Below, piece by piece: positions 1 through 8,913 of a stretch of DNA of 64,000 nucleotides (positions are counted from its first letter, which is position 1; each line of letters starts with the position of its first letter). A program made the translations under genes and the position numbers. This DNA is from Formosa agariphila KMM 3901 (GTDB taxonomy: Bacteria > Bacteroidota > Bacteroidia > Flavobacteriales > Flavobacteriaceae), in the NCBI RefSeq assembly GCF_000723205.1, contig NZ_HG315671.1:3044940-3108939 (forward strand). Direction: 5' to 3'. The notes beneath the pieces were generated by a model, which was not told the origin of the DNA, did not search any database, and saw only the letters and a list, made by a program, of their open reading frames with translations.

Positions 1-2280
1 GGTGCAAACATTCTAATAAAAAACACAAGTAAAGGAAGCCAGACCGACATAGACGGTCATTTTAAAATTGAAATTGAAACAGGATCATACACTGCTGTGG
101 TTTCTTACTTAGGATATAAAACAAAAGAAGTTCCATTTTCTGTATCCAATAGCAATATAACCTTACCAACTGTGGTATTATACGAAGGACAAGAAATCTT
201 ATCTGAAGTTGTTATAGATGGTAAGCGTCGTAATATGTTTGCGAGAAAACAAACGGCCTACGTGTCTAAATTACCTTTAAAAGATTTAGAAAACACACAA
301 GTATATTCTACGGTAACTACAGATTTACTAGAATCTCAAATTACAACAAATTTCGAACAAGCTTTAGATAATGCTACCGGGATTCAGAAACTTTGGACCT
401 CTACTGGACGTGGTGGAGATGGCGCTGGATATTATTCGTTACGCGGATTTAGTGTGCAACCGCAATTAGTAAATGGTGTTCCTGGATTAACAAACGGAAC
501 CATTAATGCGGCAAACATCGAACGTATTGAAGTTATTAAAGGCCCATCGGCTACGCTTTTTGGATCTTCAGTAAGTTCTTATGGCGGATTAATAAATGTG
601 GTGACTAAAAAACCTTATAAAGGATTTGGCGGACAAGTCTCTTACACGGCTGGATCTTACGGATTAAATGTAATCACAGGAGATTTTAATACGGCTTTAG
701 ATAAATCTGAAAACATTTATTTCAGATTAAACACATCTTACCATACAGAAGATAGTTTTCAAGATGCTGGGTTTAGCAAATCATTTTTCGTTGCACCGTC
801 GTTATCATATCAAGTAAATAATAAGTTATCGTTCTCTTTTTATGGTGAAATTACTCAGGCAGAAAAAACAAATCCAACCATGTTATTCTTAAGTCGTGCT
901 GGAGCAATGCAATATGCCAACTTAGACGAATTGGGTTACGATAATAAAAAATCGTACACCAGTAATGCTTTAACTTTAGAAAATCCTACTCAGAATTACA
1001 GAGTCGAAATGGACTATAAATTATCTGAAGCTTGGAACTCGCAAACCTTAGTGTCTAGAAGTGTAACCTCTACTAAAGGATATTACACCTATTTATACGA
1101 TTTAACTGGCGCTGGTACTTTTTCTCGTTACTTAAATAAACAAGATGCACTTACTAGAACGACAGATATTCAACAAAATTTTAATGGTGATTTTAAAATC
1201 GGGAACTTAAGAAACCGTGTGGTTATTGGTTTAGATTATTATACCGTAACTGGAATAGATAACGGAAGTGGTTATGTGGGTTACGGCGCTGTAACACCGT
1301 CTAACGGAGAAGAAGTTGATGGTTTCCCACTAACAACCGCAGGAGTTGATGCGGCTTTGGCTGGTGCGAGCATTAATAATTATAAAACACGTTCTAATGT
1401 GTATAGTACCTATATTTCGGATGTATTAGATATTACATCTACATTATCTGCAATGGCAAGTGTACGTTTCGATCAATTCGATAATGAAGGTGATATTACA
1501 GATAATGACGATGATTACGACCAGTTTGCTGTATCTCCTAAATTTGGTTTATTATACCAACCTATAGCAGATAAATTGTCAGTGTTTGCTAACTGGCAAA
1601 ACGGATTTACAAATATTGGTCCGCAATTGGTTGGAGATCCAAACTCAGCTACAGGACAGGAGCTTAAAAATTTCGAACCAGAACAAGCCAATCAATTTGA
1701 ATTCGGAGTTAAAACCAACTTACTTAACAACCGTTTAAATGCAACGGTAAACTACTATAACATTCTTGTAAATAACAGACTTATGACAGATCCAAACGAT
1801 GTGTTTGGAAAAATTCAAGATGGAGAAGTTTCTAGTAAAGGTTTTGAATTAGAAATCAATGCCAACCCAGTAAATGGATTAAATATAAGAGCTGGATATA
1901 GTTATAACGATAGTGAAATTAAAAAAGCAAGTACAGCCTCTACTATTGGCGAGCGACCAGTAGAAGCAGGTTCAGACATCGTATATAACTTATGGGCCGA
2001 TTATATGTTTGAAACCGGTGCTATAAAAGGTTTTGGTATTGGCGCAGGATTTAACGGTGCTAGCGAACGCGATATTATAAATGCTTCTGGATATACTTCG
2101 GGCGTATTTACTGTACCAAGTTATATTATTGCTAACGCATCTGTATATTATGCCGCAGACAAATACCGCGTAGGTTTAAAATTAAACAACATGTTTAATG
2201 AAGAATACTATTCAGGATGGTCTACGCTAACACCTCAGCAACCAAGATCTGTATTGGCGAATTTTGCTTATAAATTTTAA
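1..2280 (+). CDS. TonB-dependent outer-membrane receptor, 5'-truncated by window
   Basis: The reading frame is open from base 1, so the N-terminus is outside the window. The first ~45 visible residues are a carboxypeptidase-D-regulatory-like beta-sandwich (ending VVSYLGYKTKE), typical of Bacteroidetes TonB receptors. The plug follows: 'ERIEVIKGPSATLFGSS' is the classical plug signature, and 'GGLINVVTKKP' is typical of siderophore receptors. The rest is a long beta-barrel with alternating aromatic residues, ending in a C-terminal Phe (ANFAYKF) as expected for BAM insertion. It would import a ferric siderophore or similar chelate across the outer membrane using TonB/ExbBD energy. The next gene begins 13 bases downstream, and the DUF3325/DUF3649/PepSY genes that follow support a siderophore role. 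The substrate cannot be told from sequence alone. Confidence 0.93.
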   Translation, partial: GANILIKNTSKGSQTDIDGHFKIEIETGSYTAVVSYLGYKTKEVPFSVSNSNITLPTVVLYEGQEILSEVVIDGKRRNMFARKQTAYVSKLPLKDLENTQVYSTVTTDLLESQITTNFEQALDNATGIQKLWTSTGRGGDGAGYYSLRGFSVQPQLVNGVPGLTNGTINAANIERIEVIKGPSATLFGSSVSSYGGLINVVTKKPYKGFGGQVSYTAGSYGLNVITGDFNTALDKSENIYFRLNTSYHTEDSFQDAGFSKSFFVAPSLSYQVNNKLSFSFYGEITQAEKTNPTMLFLSRAGAMQYANLDELGYDNKKSYTSNALTLENPTQNYRVEMDYKLSEAWNSQTLVSRSVTSTKGYYTYLYDLTGAGTFSRYLNKQDALTRTTDIQQNFNGDFKIGNLRNRVVIGLDYYTVTGIDNGSGYVGYGAVTPSNGEEVDGFPLTTAGVDAALAGASINNYKTRSNVYSTYISDVLDITSTLSAMASVRFDQFDNEGDITDNDDDYDQFAVSPKFGLLYQPIADKLSVFANWQNGFTNIGPQLVGDPNSATGQELKNFEPEQANQFEFGVKTNLLNNRLNATVNYYNILVNNRLMTDPNDVFGKIQDGEVSSKGFELEINANPVNGLNIRAGYSYNDSEIKKASTASTIGERPVEAGSDIVYNLWADYMFETGAIKGFGIGAGFNGASERDIINASGYTSGVFTVPSYIIANASVYYAADKYRVGLKLNNMFNEEYYSGWSTLTPQQPRSVLANFAYKF

Positions 2281-2293
2281 AACGTATTTAATT

Positions 2294-3007
2294 ATGAAAC
2301 AATTAATTTTAACGCTTGCATTTGTATTAACAGCAGTTACTCCTACTTTTGCACATTACTTATGGATTGAAACTAATGCTGAAGGTAAAAAAGGAAAAGC
2401 ACAAGAGGTACATGTGTTTTATGGTGAGTACACCAATGGCGTTTTGGAACGTGTAGAAGGTGAATATTTTCCAGCAGTAAAAGCTTTTACCCTATGGGCG
2501 GTTGATGCTAAAGGCAATAAAACGAAATTAGACGTGACTCCTAAGACCGATCGTTATGTGGCATCATTCACACCAAAAAGCGACGGTACGTATACCATAG
2601 TGTTAGATAACGATGATATTGAAGTGATTGATTATTCTGAATATGATTTCGGTATTTTTAAAACACATTACAATGCTTCGGCAGTTATTCAAGTTGGATC
2701 CGAAACAACCAACACAAATAACATAAACGACTCAGGAATTTCTGTTATTGAAGTTGCTAATGATTCTGAAGATGTTAAACTGCAAGTGTTATTTAAAGGC
2801 CAACCTTTAGGAGAAACTGAAGTCGATTTGTTTATCGCCGACAATTGGTCTAAAAAACTAACAACAGACGCAGAAGGTTACATCACCTTTAAACGTCCGT
2901 GGAAAACGAAATACATACTAGAAGCCATTAAAAAGGAAGAAGTTCCTGGCAAATTTAAGGGTAAAGATTACGAATTTATCTGGCATTGTGCAACCTACTG
3001 TATTTAA
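2294..3007 (+). CDS. DUF4198-like periplasmic protein linked to metal uptake
   Basis: The start is placed at the ATG giving MKQLILTLAFVLTAVTPTFA, a clear Sec signal peptide cut near residue 20; a longer reading from a TTG at 2264 would spoil it. The mature protein begins HYLWIET and has two beta-rich halves. This fits the DUF4198 family, periplasmic proteins often found beside TonB receptors and linked to metal or metallophore uptake. The C-terminus (WHCATYCI) carries two Cys and a His that could bind metal, which is inference. It lies 13 bases after the TonB receptor gene and is probably cotranscribed with it. The exact ligand is unknown. Confidence 0.72.
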   Translation: MKQLILTLAFVLTAVTPTFAHYLWIETNAEGKKGKAQEVHVFYGEYTNGVLERVEGEYFPAVKAFTLWAVDAKGNKTKLDVTPKTDRYVASFTPKSDGTYTIVLDNDDIEVIDYSEYDFGIFKTHYNASAVIQVGSETTNTNNINDSGISVIEVANDSEDVKLQVLFKGQPLGETEVDLFIADNWSKKLTTDAEGYITFKRPWKTKYILEAIKKEEVPGKFKGKDYEFIWHCATYCI

Positions 3008-3068
3008 TAAAAAACTTAAAACAACTCTGTAAGCAATCCTTTCAGAGTTGTTTCAATTTATAAAAGAT

Positions 3069-3407
3069 ATGATTTCAATTGCAATTTTATTAGTTATTAT
3101 CGGCTTTTATTTGCTGTATACAACATCTAAAAAAATGGATGCTCCCAACCTATTGGGTTTCGAAAACAAATTGGTACAGCACCAATCGGCTTCGAAAATA
3201 GCAGGATTCATTTTACTTATACTGTCTTGTATTTTAACAATAAACGTGTTTGGCCTAGGTGCAGGAATCTTTTTATTTTTAATTAATCTTATGACGGTTG
3301 CGAGTTTAATTGTGCTATTAGCGCCTTTAAAATTGTTCAACGCCAAAATACTTTTTATTTGTATGGCGTTTTGTGTTGCTGTCGAATTTTTAGTCCACAT
3401 TCCTTAA
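3069..3407 (+). CDS. small membrane protein, DUF3325-like
   Basis: About 112 residues from the ATG giving MISIAILLVIIGFYLLY. Three or four hydrophobic helices are visible, with a short polar stretch after the first (YTTSKKMDAP). Length, helix pattern and position in a TonB receptor/PepSY operon match DUF3325 proteins, which recur in siderophore uptake operons and have no proven biochemical role. A TTG start at 3048 is possible but less likely. It is followed 10 bases later by another small membrane protein, so the two are likely translated from one message. Confidence 0.6.
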   Translation: MISIAILLVIIGFYLLYTTSKKMDAPNLLGFENKLVQHQSASKIAGFILLILSCILTINVFGLGAGIFLFLINLMTVASLIVLLAPLKLFNAKILFICMAFCVAVEFLVHIP

Positions 3408-3417
3408 TTCTAATTGT

Positions 3418-3717
3418 ATGCCAGCAAATAAAAAATATCTTACCACATCACCATGGCAACGGTTTGCTAAAATAACAGCGGGAATACTTGGCGGTTATTT
3501 GGTAAGCATGTCATTCCATATGGCACTAACCTCATGGATAAGTGCGACCAACATAATTATCACCTCAGCATTCACAGGATTCATCTTATGGGCGACACTT
3601 ATGGTTGTGGCCTTTATAGCTAAAAACGGATGGAAAATTTGGGGCATATATATCTTAATAACCTTGCTGTTCTCTTCAATACTATATCTAGGAACTCTTT
3701 ATAATCCCTTAGTTTAA
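3418..3717 (+). CDS. small membrane protein, DUF3649-like
   Basis: A 99-residue protein with a short polar N-terminus (MPANKKYLTTSPWQRFAKIT) and three predicted transmembrane helices, ending in LYNPLV. In many bacteria a DUF3649 protein sits with DUF3325 and PepSY proteins next to a ferric-siderophore receptor, and length and topology here agree. The family assignment rests on context and topology rather than on a diagnostic motif. It is 4 bases upstream of the PepSY gene, implying a single operon. The function may be to assist inner-membrane siderophore reduction or transport. Confidence 0.5.
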   Translation: MPANKKYLTTSPWQRFAKITAGILGGYLVSMSFHMALTSWISATNIIITSAFTGFILWATLMVVAFIAKNGWKIWGIYILITLLFSSILYLGTLYNPLV

Positions 3718-3721
3718 ACTT

Positions 3722-5269
3722 ATGAGCGATAAAAGAATTTATAACATTCTATTTCATACGCATACCATTAGTGGTATCGTAATTAGCGTACTGCTTTATG
3801 TGATATTTTTCGCAGGCTCGTTTTCTTTTTTTCGAGATGAAATTGTAAACTGGGAGCGCAATCAAACAGTAAAAAATACTGAAGCCTTCGATTTAGATTT
3901 CGATGAGGCGTTAGATACCTTAAATACAACCTATAATTTAAATAGTAGAGATATAGAACTCTCTAAACATTTTATAGAACAACGTATAGGCGTTGCATTT
4001 TCTGCTCCAAAAGACACCATACTTAATCCAAATACTAAGGCAAACAGGTATTCAACTTTAGATACTAAAACCTATGCAGAGAATTCTTATGATGGAGATT
4101 ATACTTTAGGTGAATTTCTATACCGTCTGCACTTTTTTGCCCAAATGCAACCTATAGGCTATATGCTCGCCGGCTTTGTCGCGTTCTTTTTCTTGTTTGC
4201 CATCATTACAGGAGTTATTGTGCATTGGAGTAAAATTGTCTCGAATTTTTACACCTTTAGACCTTATGCTAAGCTGAAAACATTGTGGACAGATGCACAC
4301 ACCGCGTTAGGAGTTATCGGCTTACCATTTCAGTTTGTGTATGCCGTAACGGGTGCGTTTTTTATGATAAAAGCTATTATAATTGCCCCTACTGTTTTTT
4401 TTCTTTTTAACGGGGATTCGGCTAAATTTTATGATGACTTAGGATATTCACATCCAGAATACAAATACTCACACACACCTTTAAATAAAGATTTTAGTCT
4501 GAATTATTACGTCGATAAAACAGAAGCTTTATGGCCTAACTTTGATGCGACTCAAATTCATGTTTTTAATTATGGCGATGCCAATATGCACGTTATGATC
4601 GAAGGGCATTTAAAATACCAAGACAAATATACCGCAGTTGGAGAAGCGATTTATAAAGTTGATACAGACACGCTTATTCATAAAAAAGATCCTAACCAAA
4701 GTGCCACCTATTTAGATGGCGTTAAAAATGTAATGTTCCGTTTACATTATGGTGATTACGGTGGCATGACATTAAAACTAGTCAGTTTTTTACTTGGTAT
4801 AATTTCTTGTTTTGTTATTCTTTCTGGAGTTATGATTTGGGGCGTTGCTAGAAATAAGAAAACAATTTCTGAAAAGAAAAGACGATTTAACGCGTGGTTG
4901 GTTACCATCTATCTTGCCATTTGTTTAAGCATGTACCCGATTACAGCGCTTTCTTTTATTGCTGTAAAAATAAACGACCATGCTAGCAAAACGTTTATTT
5001 ACAGTTTTTACTTTATAGGATGGTTGCTCTTAACACTATTCTACAGTATTAAAAAAGACAATTATTTCACGAATAAAAACACCTTACTATTGGGCTCTCT
5101 TCTCGGATTTTTAATTCCGATTACAAATGGTATTACGACTAATAATTGGATATGGTCAACCTATCAGAGCAATCAATTTCAAATATTTTTTATCGATGTA
5201 TTTTGGATTGCCTTATCGTCAATCACATTATATGTGTATTTTAAATTAAAAAGCAAACCTAAAGCTTAA
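3722..5269 (+). CDS. PepSY-associated TM protein (iron-uptake factor)
   Basis: A 515-residue inner-membrane protein. The N-terminus 'FHTHTISGIVISVLLY' is the typical first helix of PepSY_TM proteins, with His residues that could bind heme or iron. A large periplasmic domain (about residues 40-140) is followed by a helix pair near residues 145-170 with an HWSK turn, then a second periplasmic domain and four or five C-terminal helices. Relatives such as FhuF-like/PiuB proteins are linked to reductive release of iron from siderophores. It is the last gene of the TonB receptor operon and is followed by a strong terminator. The role is inferred from family and context. Confidence 0.8.
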   Translation: MSDKRIYNILFHTHTISGIVISVLLYVIFFAGSFSFFRDEIVNWERNQTVKNTEAFDLDFDEALDTLNTTYNLNSRDIELSKHFIEQRIGVAFSAPKDTILNPNTKANRYSTLDTKTYAENSYDGDYTLGEFLYRLHFFAQMQPIGYMLAGFVAFFFLFAIITGVIVHWSKIVSNFYTFRPYAKLKTLWTDAHTALGVIGLPFQFVYAVTGAFFMIKAIIIAPTVFFLFNGDSAKFYDDLGYSHPEYKYSHTPLNKDFSLNYYVDKTEALWPNFDATQIHVFNYGDANMHVMIEGHLKYQDKYTAVGEAIYKVDTDTLIHKKDPNQSATYLDGVKNVMFRLHYGDYGGMTLKLVSFLLGIISCFVILSGVMIWGVARNKKTISEKKRRFNAWLVTIYLAICLSMYPITALSFIAVKINDHASKTFIYSFYFIGWLLLTLFYSIKKDNYFTNKNTLLLGSLLGFLIPITNGITTNNWIWSTYQSNQFQIFFIDVFWIALSSITLYVYFKLKSKPKA

Positions 5270-5305
5270 TGTTTTAGTCTGAATAAGCTATCATTAGATG
5301 GAATA

Positions 5306-5349
5306 AAAAAAGCGAACTACTTATAAAAATATAAGTAGTTCGCTTTTTT
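5306..5349. terminator. bidirectional intrinsic terminator
   Basis: A long perfect hairpin: AAAAAAGCGAACTACTTATA, a four-A loop, then its exact complement. It has A and T tracts on both sides, so it can stop transcription from both strands. It lies between the PepSY gene (plus) and the convergent saccharopine-dehydrogenase-like gene (minus) and probably serves both. Confidence 0.9.
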
Positions 5350-5411
5350 GTTTTATAAAGGGTAATGCGTTCAACTATATGTAAAAAAGTATATCTCACT
5401 GTTTTTACCGT

Positions 5412-6617
5412 TTATTCTTTACCATCTACATAATCCTGCAGATACGCAAAGCGCGGTGTTAATTTTCCGTTTTGAGTCATTCGTGCACGTTCTAAAACCC
5501 CATCGGCATCATCATTAAAAAAGGCAGGAATTACATGTTTTAAAAACATTTCTCCAAATCCAACGCTAGCATCATTCGGTAATTCACATGGTAAATTATC
5601 GACTGCCATAACAGCAATAGCATCTTTAGATTTAAAATCGACTTCAGATTCAGTTTGCGGATTGTATCCGTATATAGGGTCTTCAATTGTTGAAGCTCTA
5701 ATTGTAGTTGCTACTGGACCATCGATATCACAACTGATATCGGCTACTACTTTTATATTAAAATCGTCTGATTTAGCTTCTTCCCTAGTGAATAAAAACG
5801 GAGAACCATCTCCGAAAAAATGACCTGTAATTAACATATCTGTTTCTTTTACAAATCGCATAAAAGTCGACTTATACGCACTTGGATTCTTGAAGAAATC
5901 TTTTAATGGTTTTGTTTTTCCATCAATACGTGCATTAAAATCTAAAGAATCTATATTACAATACACAGCAGTAGAAAAACTTTTAGTTAAGTAATCTTCT
6001 ATACTTACACTAGGAATCTTTAATGCTTTAAGAATTTCGATTGCCCCCTTAGATACTTTACCTCCTCCGGTTAAAAGAATTTTTATATTAGGAACTTTTA
6101 TTTTATCGAGTTGAACGTTTAGCAGTTTTTGACTAGATAACGTATTAGCTTTAGGCAAATTCCATGAGTCGAATTTTAAGCCCCAAGTTCTAAATGCATT
6201 ATATGCGCCAACAATACCAGCGTAACGTCCGAAACCAATCAGTCTATTATTTTTAGCATCAATTATGGTCTCGTGGTCGTAAAGTGTAATATTTTTATTT
6301 AAAATCGCTTGTAATAGTTTTCTATTATAAGGTTGTTTTTTAATTGTATGCGAAAAGAAAAAATAAGACTTATTCGGTATTAAAGCCTCTACCGGAACTT
6401 CCTTTACACCTATCATTACATCGCAATCGGAAATGTCTTTCACCACCGAAAACCCTGTTAGTTTATAAACTTCGTCTGGAAATATTCTGATTTTAGATTT
6501 TTCTACTTTGAATTTGGCCTCCGGAAATTGCTGTTTTACTCGTAATAATGTTTTTGGAGAAAACACTACTCGTCTGTCTGGTGGCGATTTACGTTCTTTT
6601 ATAATGGCAAATTTCAT
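5412..6617 (-). CDS. saccharopine dehydrogenase-like NAD(P)-dependent oxidoreductase
   Basis: A 401-residue protein of the alanine dehydrogenase/PNT N-terminal fold. The N-terminus MKFAIIKERKSPPDRRVVFS matches the conserved opening of this superfamily. 'FFFSHTIKKQPYNRKLL' and 'LYDHETIIDAKNNRLIGFG' resemble the lysine-forming saccharopine dehydrogenase (LYS1) branch. The NAD-binding stretch is 'NIKILLTGGGKVSKGAIEIL', a Rossmann turn with GGGKVS instead of the usual GxGxxG. The length fits the family. It stands alone, running toward the iron-uptake operon with a shared terminator between. The substrate could be saccharopine or a related amino-acid adduct. Confidence 0.78.
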   Translation of the reverse strand: MKFAIIKERKSPPDRRVVFSPKTLLRVKQQFPEAKFKVEKSKIRIFPDEVYKLTGFSVVKDISDCDVMIGVKEVPVEALIPNKSYFFFSHTIKKQPYNRKLLQAILNKNITLYDHETIIDAKNNRLIGFGRYAGIVGAYNAFRTWGLKFDSWNLPKANTLSSQKLLNVQLDKIKVPNIKILLTGGGKVSKGAIEILKALKIPSVSIEDYLTKSFSTAVYCNIDSLDFNARIDGKTKPLKDFFKNPSAYKSTFMRFVKETDMLITGHFFGDGSPFLFTREEAKSDDFNIKVVADISCDIDGPVATTIRASTIEDPIYGYNPQTESEVDFKSKDAIAVMAVDNLPCELPNDASVGFGEMFLKHVIPAFFNDDADGVLERARMTQNGKLTPRFAYLQDYVDGKE

Positions 6618-7129
6618 GATTGAAGTTTTTAGAGTTCTAACAAGCTGTGCAATAACATAACTTTTGCACTAATTTAAGAGTAAAAGTATGCTAATACAAA
6701 TTTATTAATTGCATTGCATTCCTTATTTATTTTGATATAGAGAATATTATTTTAAGAATTTGCTCTTTACATCTGTATTAATTTACTTAAATAACTTTCC
6801 TTGAGTGCCATTAAATCAATATACTGCTCAGATTAATGCTTTTCAATAAAAAGCACAATACTTACAGTAAACCTACCTAAGATTAGAACTCCAGTTATAC
6901 ATTAAAACTAAACTCGGTCGGTAAGTCCTTTATTTATTTTCAAAAAAAACTAATAGAAACCTCAACAAAGGCACTAACAGACTAGTAATTAAACAATTGT
7001 GTCTAGTTTAAATCTAGTGGCTTTTAAATAAAAAATTTAAATGATGAGTTCATGTCCATATAAAATAAAACCAACAAATTAAGTTAAAACATAAGTTTAC
7101 CATTATTAATTAACTAAATATTTGACATT
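6618..7129. other. 512-bp AT-rich intergenic region
   Basis: No reading frame of useful length, no repeat of the families found elsewhere in the window and no strong hairpin were seen. It separates the divergent genes at 6617 (minus) and 7130 (plus), so it should hold the promoters of both. The last bases before the ATG at 7130 are very AT-rich (TAACTAAATATTTGACATT), fitting a Bacteroidetes-type -7 region, but no site could be fixed. Confidence 0.6.
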
Positions 7130-7864
7130 ATGAAAAAAACTACTTTATTACTTATGATGGTTTGCTTTATAGCAAGCCCAACACTTCTAACTGCACAAAC
7201 TCCCTTTTCTGTTTCGATAAACGGAGGCACAACTTACGTATCTAACCCAGGTAGTTTTGCTGGTTACGCCTGGAATGGAATTGGGAACCATTCTTTTAAT
7301 AATACAAATAGTAGCGATATAAATATAAGTATTACAAATTATGATGAAACAAATCCCGATGTTGGTAATGAAATATTTATAAATTTTTCTAGAGTTGGTT
7401 TTGGAAATGCTCCATTAGCATGGGGATCGGATAACAGTACCACACTCGCTACTTTAAAACCCTCAGATTTCACCGATGGATCTGCTAATATTACAGTTAG
7501 CATACCTGCAGGCACATTGCCTGTAGCTGAAACTACAGATTACGTCTCAGGTTACAATTGGATACTTCAAGTAGTAGGTGCTAACGCAAGTGGCCAAACC
7601 TATATTAATTATGTAACAACTATTGAAGAAGAAATTACATTAAGTACAAAAGATTTTAGTAAAACAAAATTAGCTGCCTTTTATAATACAAAAATTGATG
7701 CTATTATGATTGATAAAAGTATAAGTGGAAATTATTCAATTTATGATATTACTGGTAGATCGATTACAACAGGAACTATTACTAATACAATTGATACCTC
7801 GTATTTAAAAGGAGGAATGTATATTTTATCCACTACAAGTGGAGTCTTGAAATTTGTAAAATAA
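7130..7864 (+). CDS. secreted protein with type IX secretion (T9SS) C-terminal tail
   Basis: A 244-residue protein with an N-terminal signal peptide (MKKTTLLLMMVCFIASPTLL..A) and a beta-rich central domain of unknown fold (about residues 25-165). The ~70-residue C-terminal domain matches the T9SS type A sorting signal: a 'YSIYDITGRSI' strand, then 'LKGGMYILSTTSGVLKFVK' at the extreme end. It should cross the outer membrane through the Por/Gld secretion machine and be released or surface-anchored. It is monocistronic, with a 500-bp leader region and its own terminator. The function of the central domain is not recognised. Confidence 0.8.
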   Translation: MKKTTLLLMMVCFIASPTLLTAQTPFSVSINGGTTYVSNPGSFAGYAWNGIGNHSFNNTNSSDINISITNYDETNPDVGNEIFINFSRVGFGNAPLAWGSDNSTTLATLKPSDFTDGSANITVSIPAGTLPVAETTDYVSGYNWILQVVGANASGQTYINYVTTIEEEITLSTKDFSKTKLAAFYNTKIDAIMIDKSISGNYSIYDITGRSITTGTITNTIDTSYLKGGMYILSTTSGVLKFVK

Positions 7865-7880
7865 ATATGTATTTAATATA

Positions 7881-7904
7881 AAGGGAACTTTTCGAAGTTC
7901 CTTT
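7881..7904 (+). terminator. terminator of the T9SS protein gene
   Basis: The hairpin AAGGGAACTT / AAGTTCCTTT with a TTCG-type loop lies 17 bases after the stop codon at 7864 and is followed by a T-rich stretch (ATTACTTTTA). This is an intrinsic terminator for the upstream plus-strand gene. Confidence 0.75.
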
Positions 7905-8090
7905 ATTACTTTTATAGACAATACTACATTCTATAAATCTTACTAAAGTTGAATTTTAAATCTACCAACATGACAAATTGAGTAATGGCATAACTTTTGC
8001 TTTATTTATGCTGTACAATTGTAGGCTAATACATTTTTTTTAATAGCTTTGCAATCCTAATTTTTACTTATATTTATAAGTTGAATTTTA

Positions 8091-8174
8091 GGTGCGTTAA
8101 GGATTGAAACGGCATCCTTTTTAATTGATAAATTAAAAAGATATAGCGGAAAGCCTACCCCGAAAGGGAACGCC
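8091..8174. ncRNA. compact structured RNA motif upstream of ssrA
   Basis: About 84 bases with an outer stem (GCGTT near 8094 / AACGC near 8169), a hairpin GGAT..ATCC at 8101-8117, an AT-rich stem TTTTTAATT/AATTAAAAA at about 8118-8139, and a CCC-GAAA-GGG tetraloop hairpin at 8158-8167. The 'GATATAGCGGAAAGCC' portion resembles a structured element I recall from Flavobacteriia near ssrA and other genes. It may be Rfam Flavo-1 or Bacteroidales-1, but I cannot confirm which. Strand is uncertain. Either an independent small RNA or a leader/terminator element is possible. Confidence 0.45.
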
Positions 8175-8257
8175 AAAAAAAAAACGTAATTGATGAGTTT
8201 CTGAATCCAGTTCAGGATTAATTCAAGAACGTAAATTAAAAATTTACTATTCATTAT

Positions 8258-8650
8258 GGGGTCGACTGGTTTTGACAGCGAGATTTATTGAACGGTAAGC
8301 ACGTCGTGTAATGATTTTGAAACACGTAAAAGGCTAGATCACACTTTTAAACGGCGAGAATAACTACGCTTTAGCTGCTTAATCCGAACTATAGTAGGAT
8401 TGGCCTAGGTACACAAGGTGTACAAGCTTTATGTCTCCGGAAAGCCTTGATTGACGGCGTTCCATTTTGAGGCATCGTAAATGTCAATATAGAAATTGAG
8501 GCACTTCGACTCTTTTTTGAAACTAAAGAAGATAAGTTGTAAGTGGGTTGTCTTTAACCAGCTTGCAATCGAAAATCTAAGAAAAGAATAAACGTGTAGA
8601 AAGCCCTTTGGTAACTTGTTTGGACGAGAGTTCGATTCTCTCCGACTCCA
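8258..8650 (+). ncRNA. ssrA: transfer-messenger RNA (tmRNA)
   Basis: The 5' end GGGGTCGACTGGTTTTGACA and the 3' end TTCGATTCTCTCCGACTCCA are the classic tmRNA tRNA-like ends. GGGGUCG pairs with CGACUCC to make the acceptor stem, and the T-arm is GTTCGATTC. The tag reading frame near 8351 encodes G-E-N-N-Y-A-L-A-A-stop. The gene ends at discriminator A 8650 without an encoded CCA. It rescues stalled ribosomes with SmpB and tags products for proteolysis. Its 3' end is a common target for tyrosine-recombinase elements, and a recombinase gene follows 263 bases downstream. Confidence 0.97.
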
Positions 8651-8673
8651 CTTTTTAAGAGTCAAATCTTAAC

Positions 8674-8708
8674 AAAACCCCGTAAATCCTACGATTTACG
8701 GGGTTTTT
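8674..8708 (+). terminator. terminator downstream of ssrA
   Basis: A perfect 15-bp stem AAAACCCCGTAAATC / GATTTACGGGGTTTT with loop CTAC, followed by T-rich sequence, 24 bases after the tmRNA end. It probably ends ssrA transcription. If the element is inserted in ssrA, this terminator lies on the element side of the junction and may be supplied by it. Confidence 0.85.
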
Positions 8709-8747
8709 ACTTTTTTAAAAGGTCGTCTAAAGACGTATAATAGTGTA

Positions 8748-8896
8748 TTTAGCGAGACCAATTCGGTGACCTATTTTAAAATTCAAAAATAGGTCTCGCT
8801 AAACCACATAAAAATCTATATTTCAACACATTACGTTAAAATTTGATTTGTTTTAAAAGTGTTAAATTCATATCTTAATACCTCCTTAGCGAGACC
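8748..8896. repeat. three copies of TTAGCGAGACC at the element end
   Basis: TTTAGCGAGACC occurs at 8748-8759, its exact inverse GGTCTCGCTAAA at 8792-8803, and a direct copy TTAGCGAGACC at 8886-8896. The first two form a 12-bp inverted repeat around a 32-base spacer; the second and third also share a following TA. Placement between the ssrA junction and the recombinase ATG (8914) suggests arm-type recombinase sites or an operator controlling the recombinase. The function is inference. Confidence 0.6.
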
Positions 8897-8913
8897 TAAA
8901 ATATGACAACCCT

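Noticed and set aside
8057..8254. 65-codon minus-strand frame before ssrA
   Set aside because: It overlaps the structured RNA motif; low-complexity hydrophobic sequence with no homologous look.
8429..8665. 78-codon minus-strand frame
   Set aside because: It lies entirely on the opposite strand of the tmRNA 3' half and its sequence has no family features.
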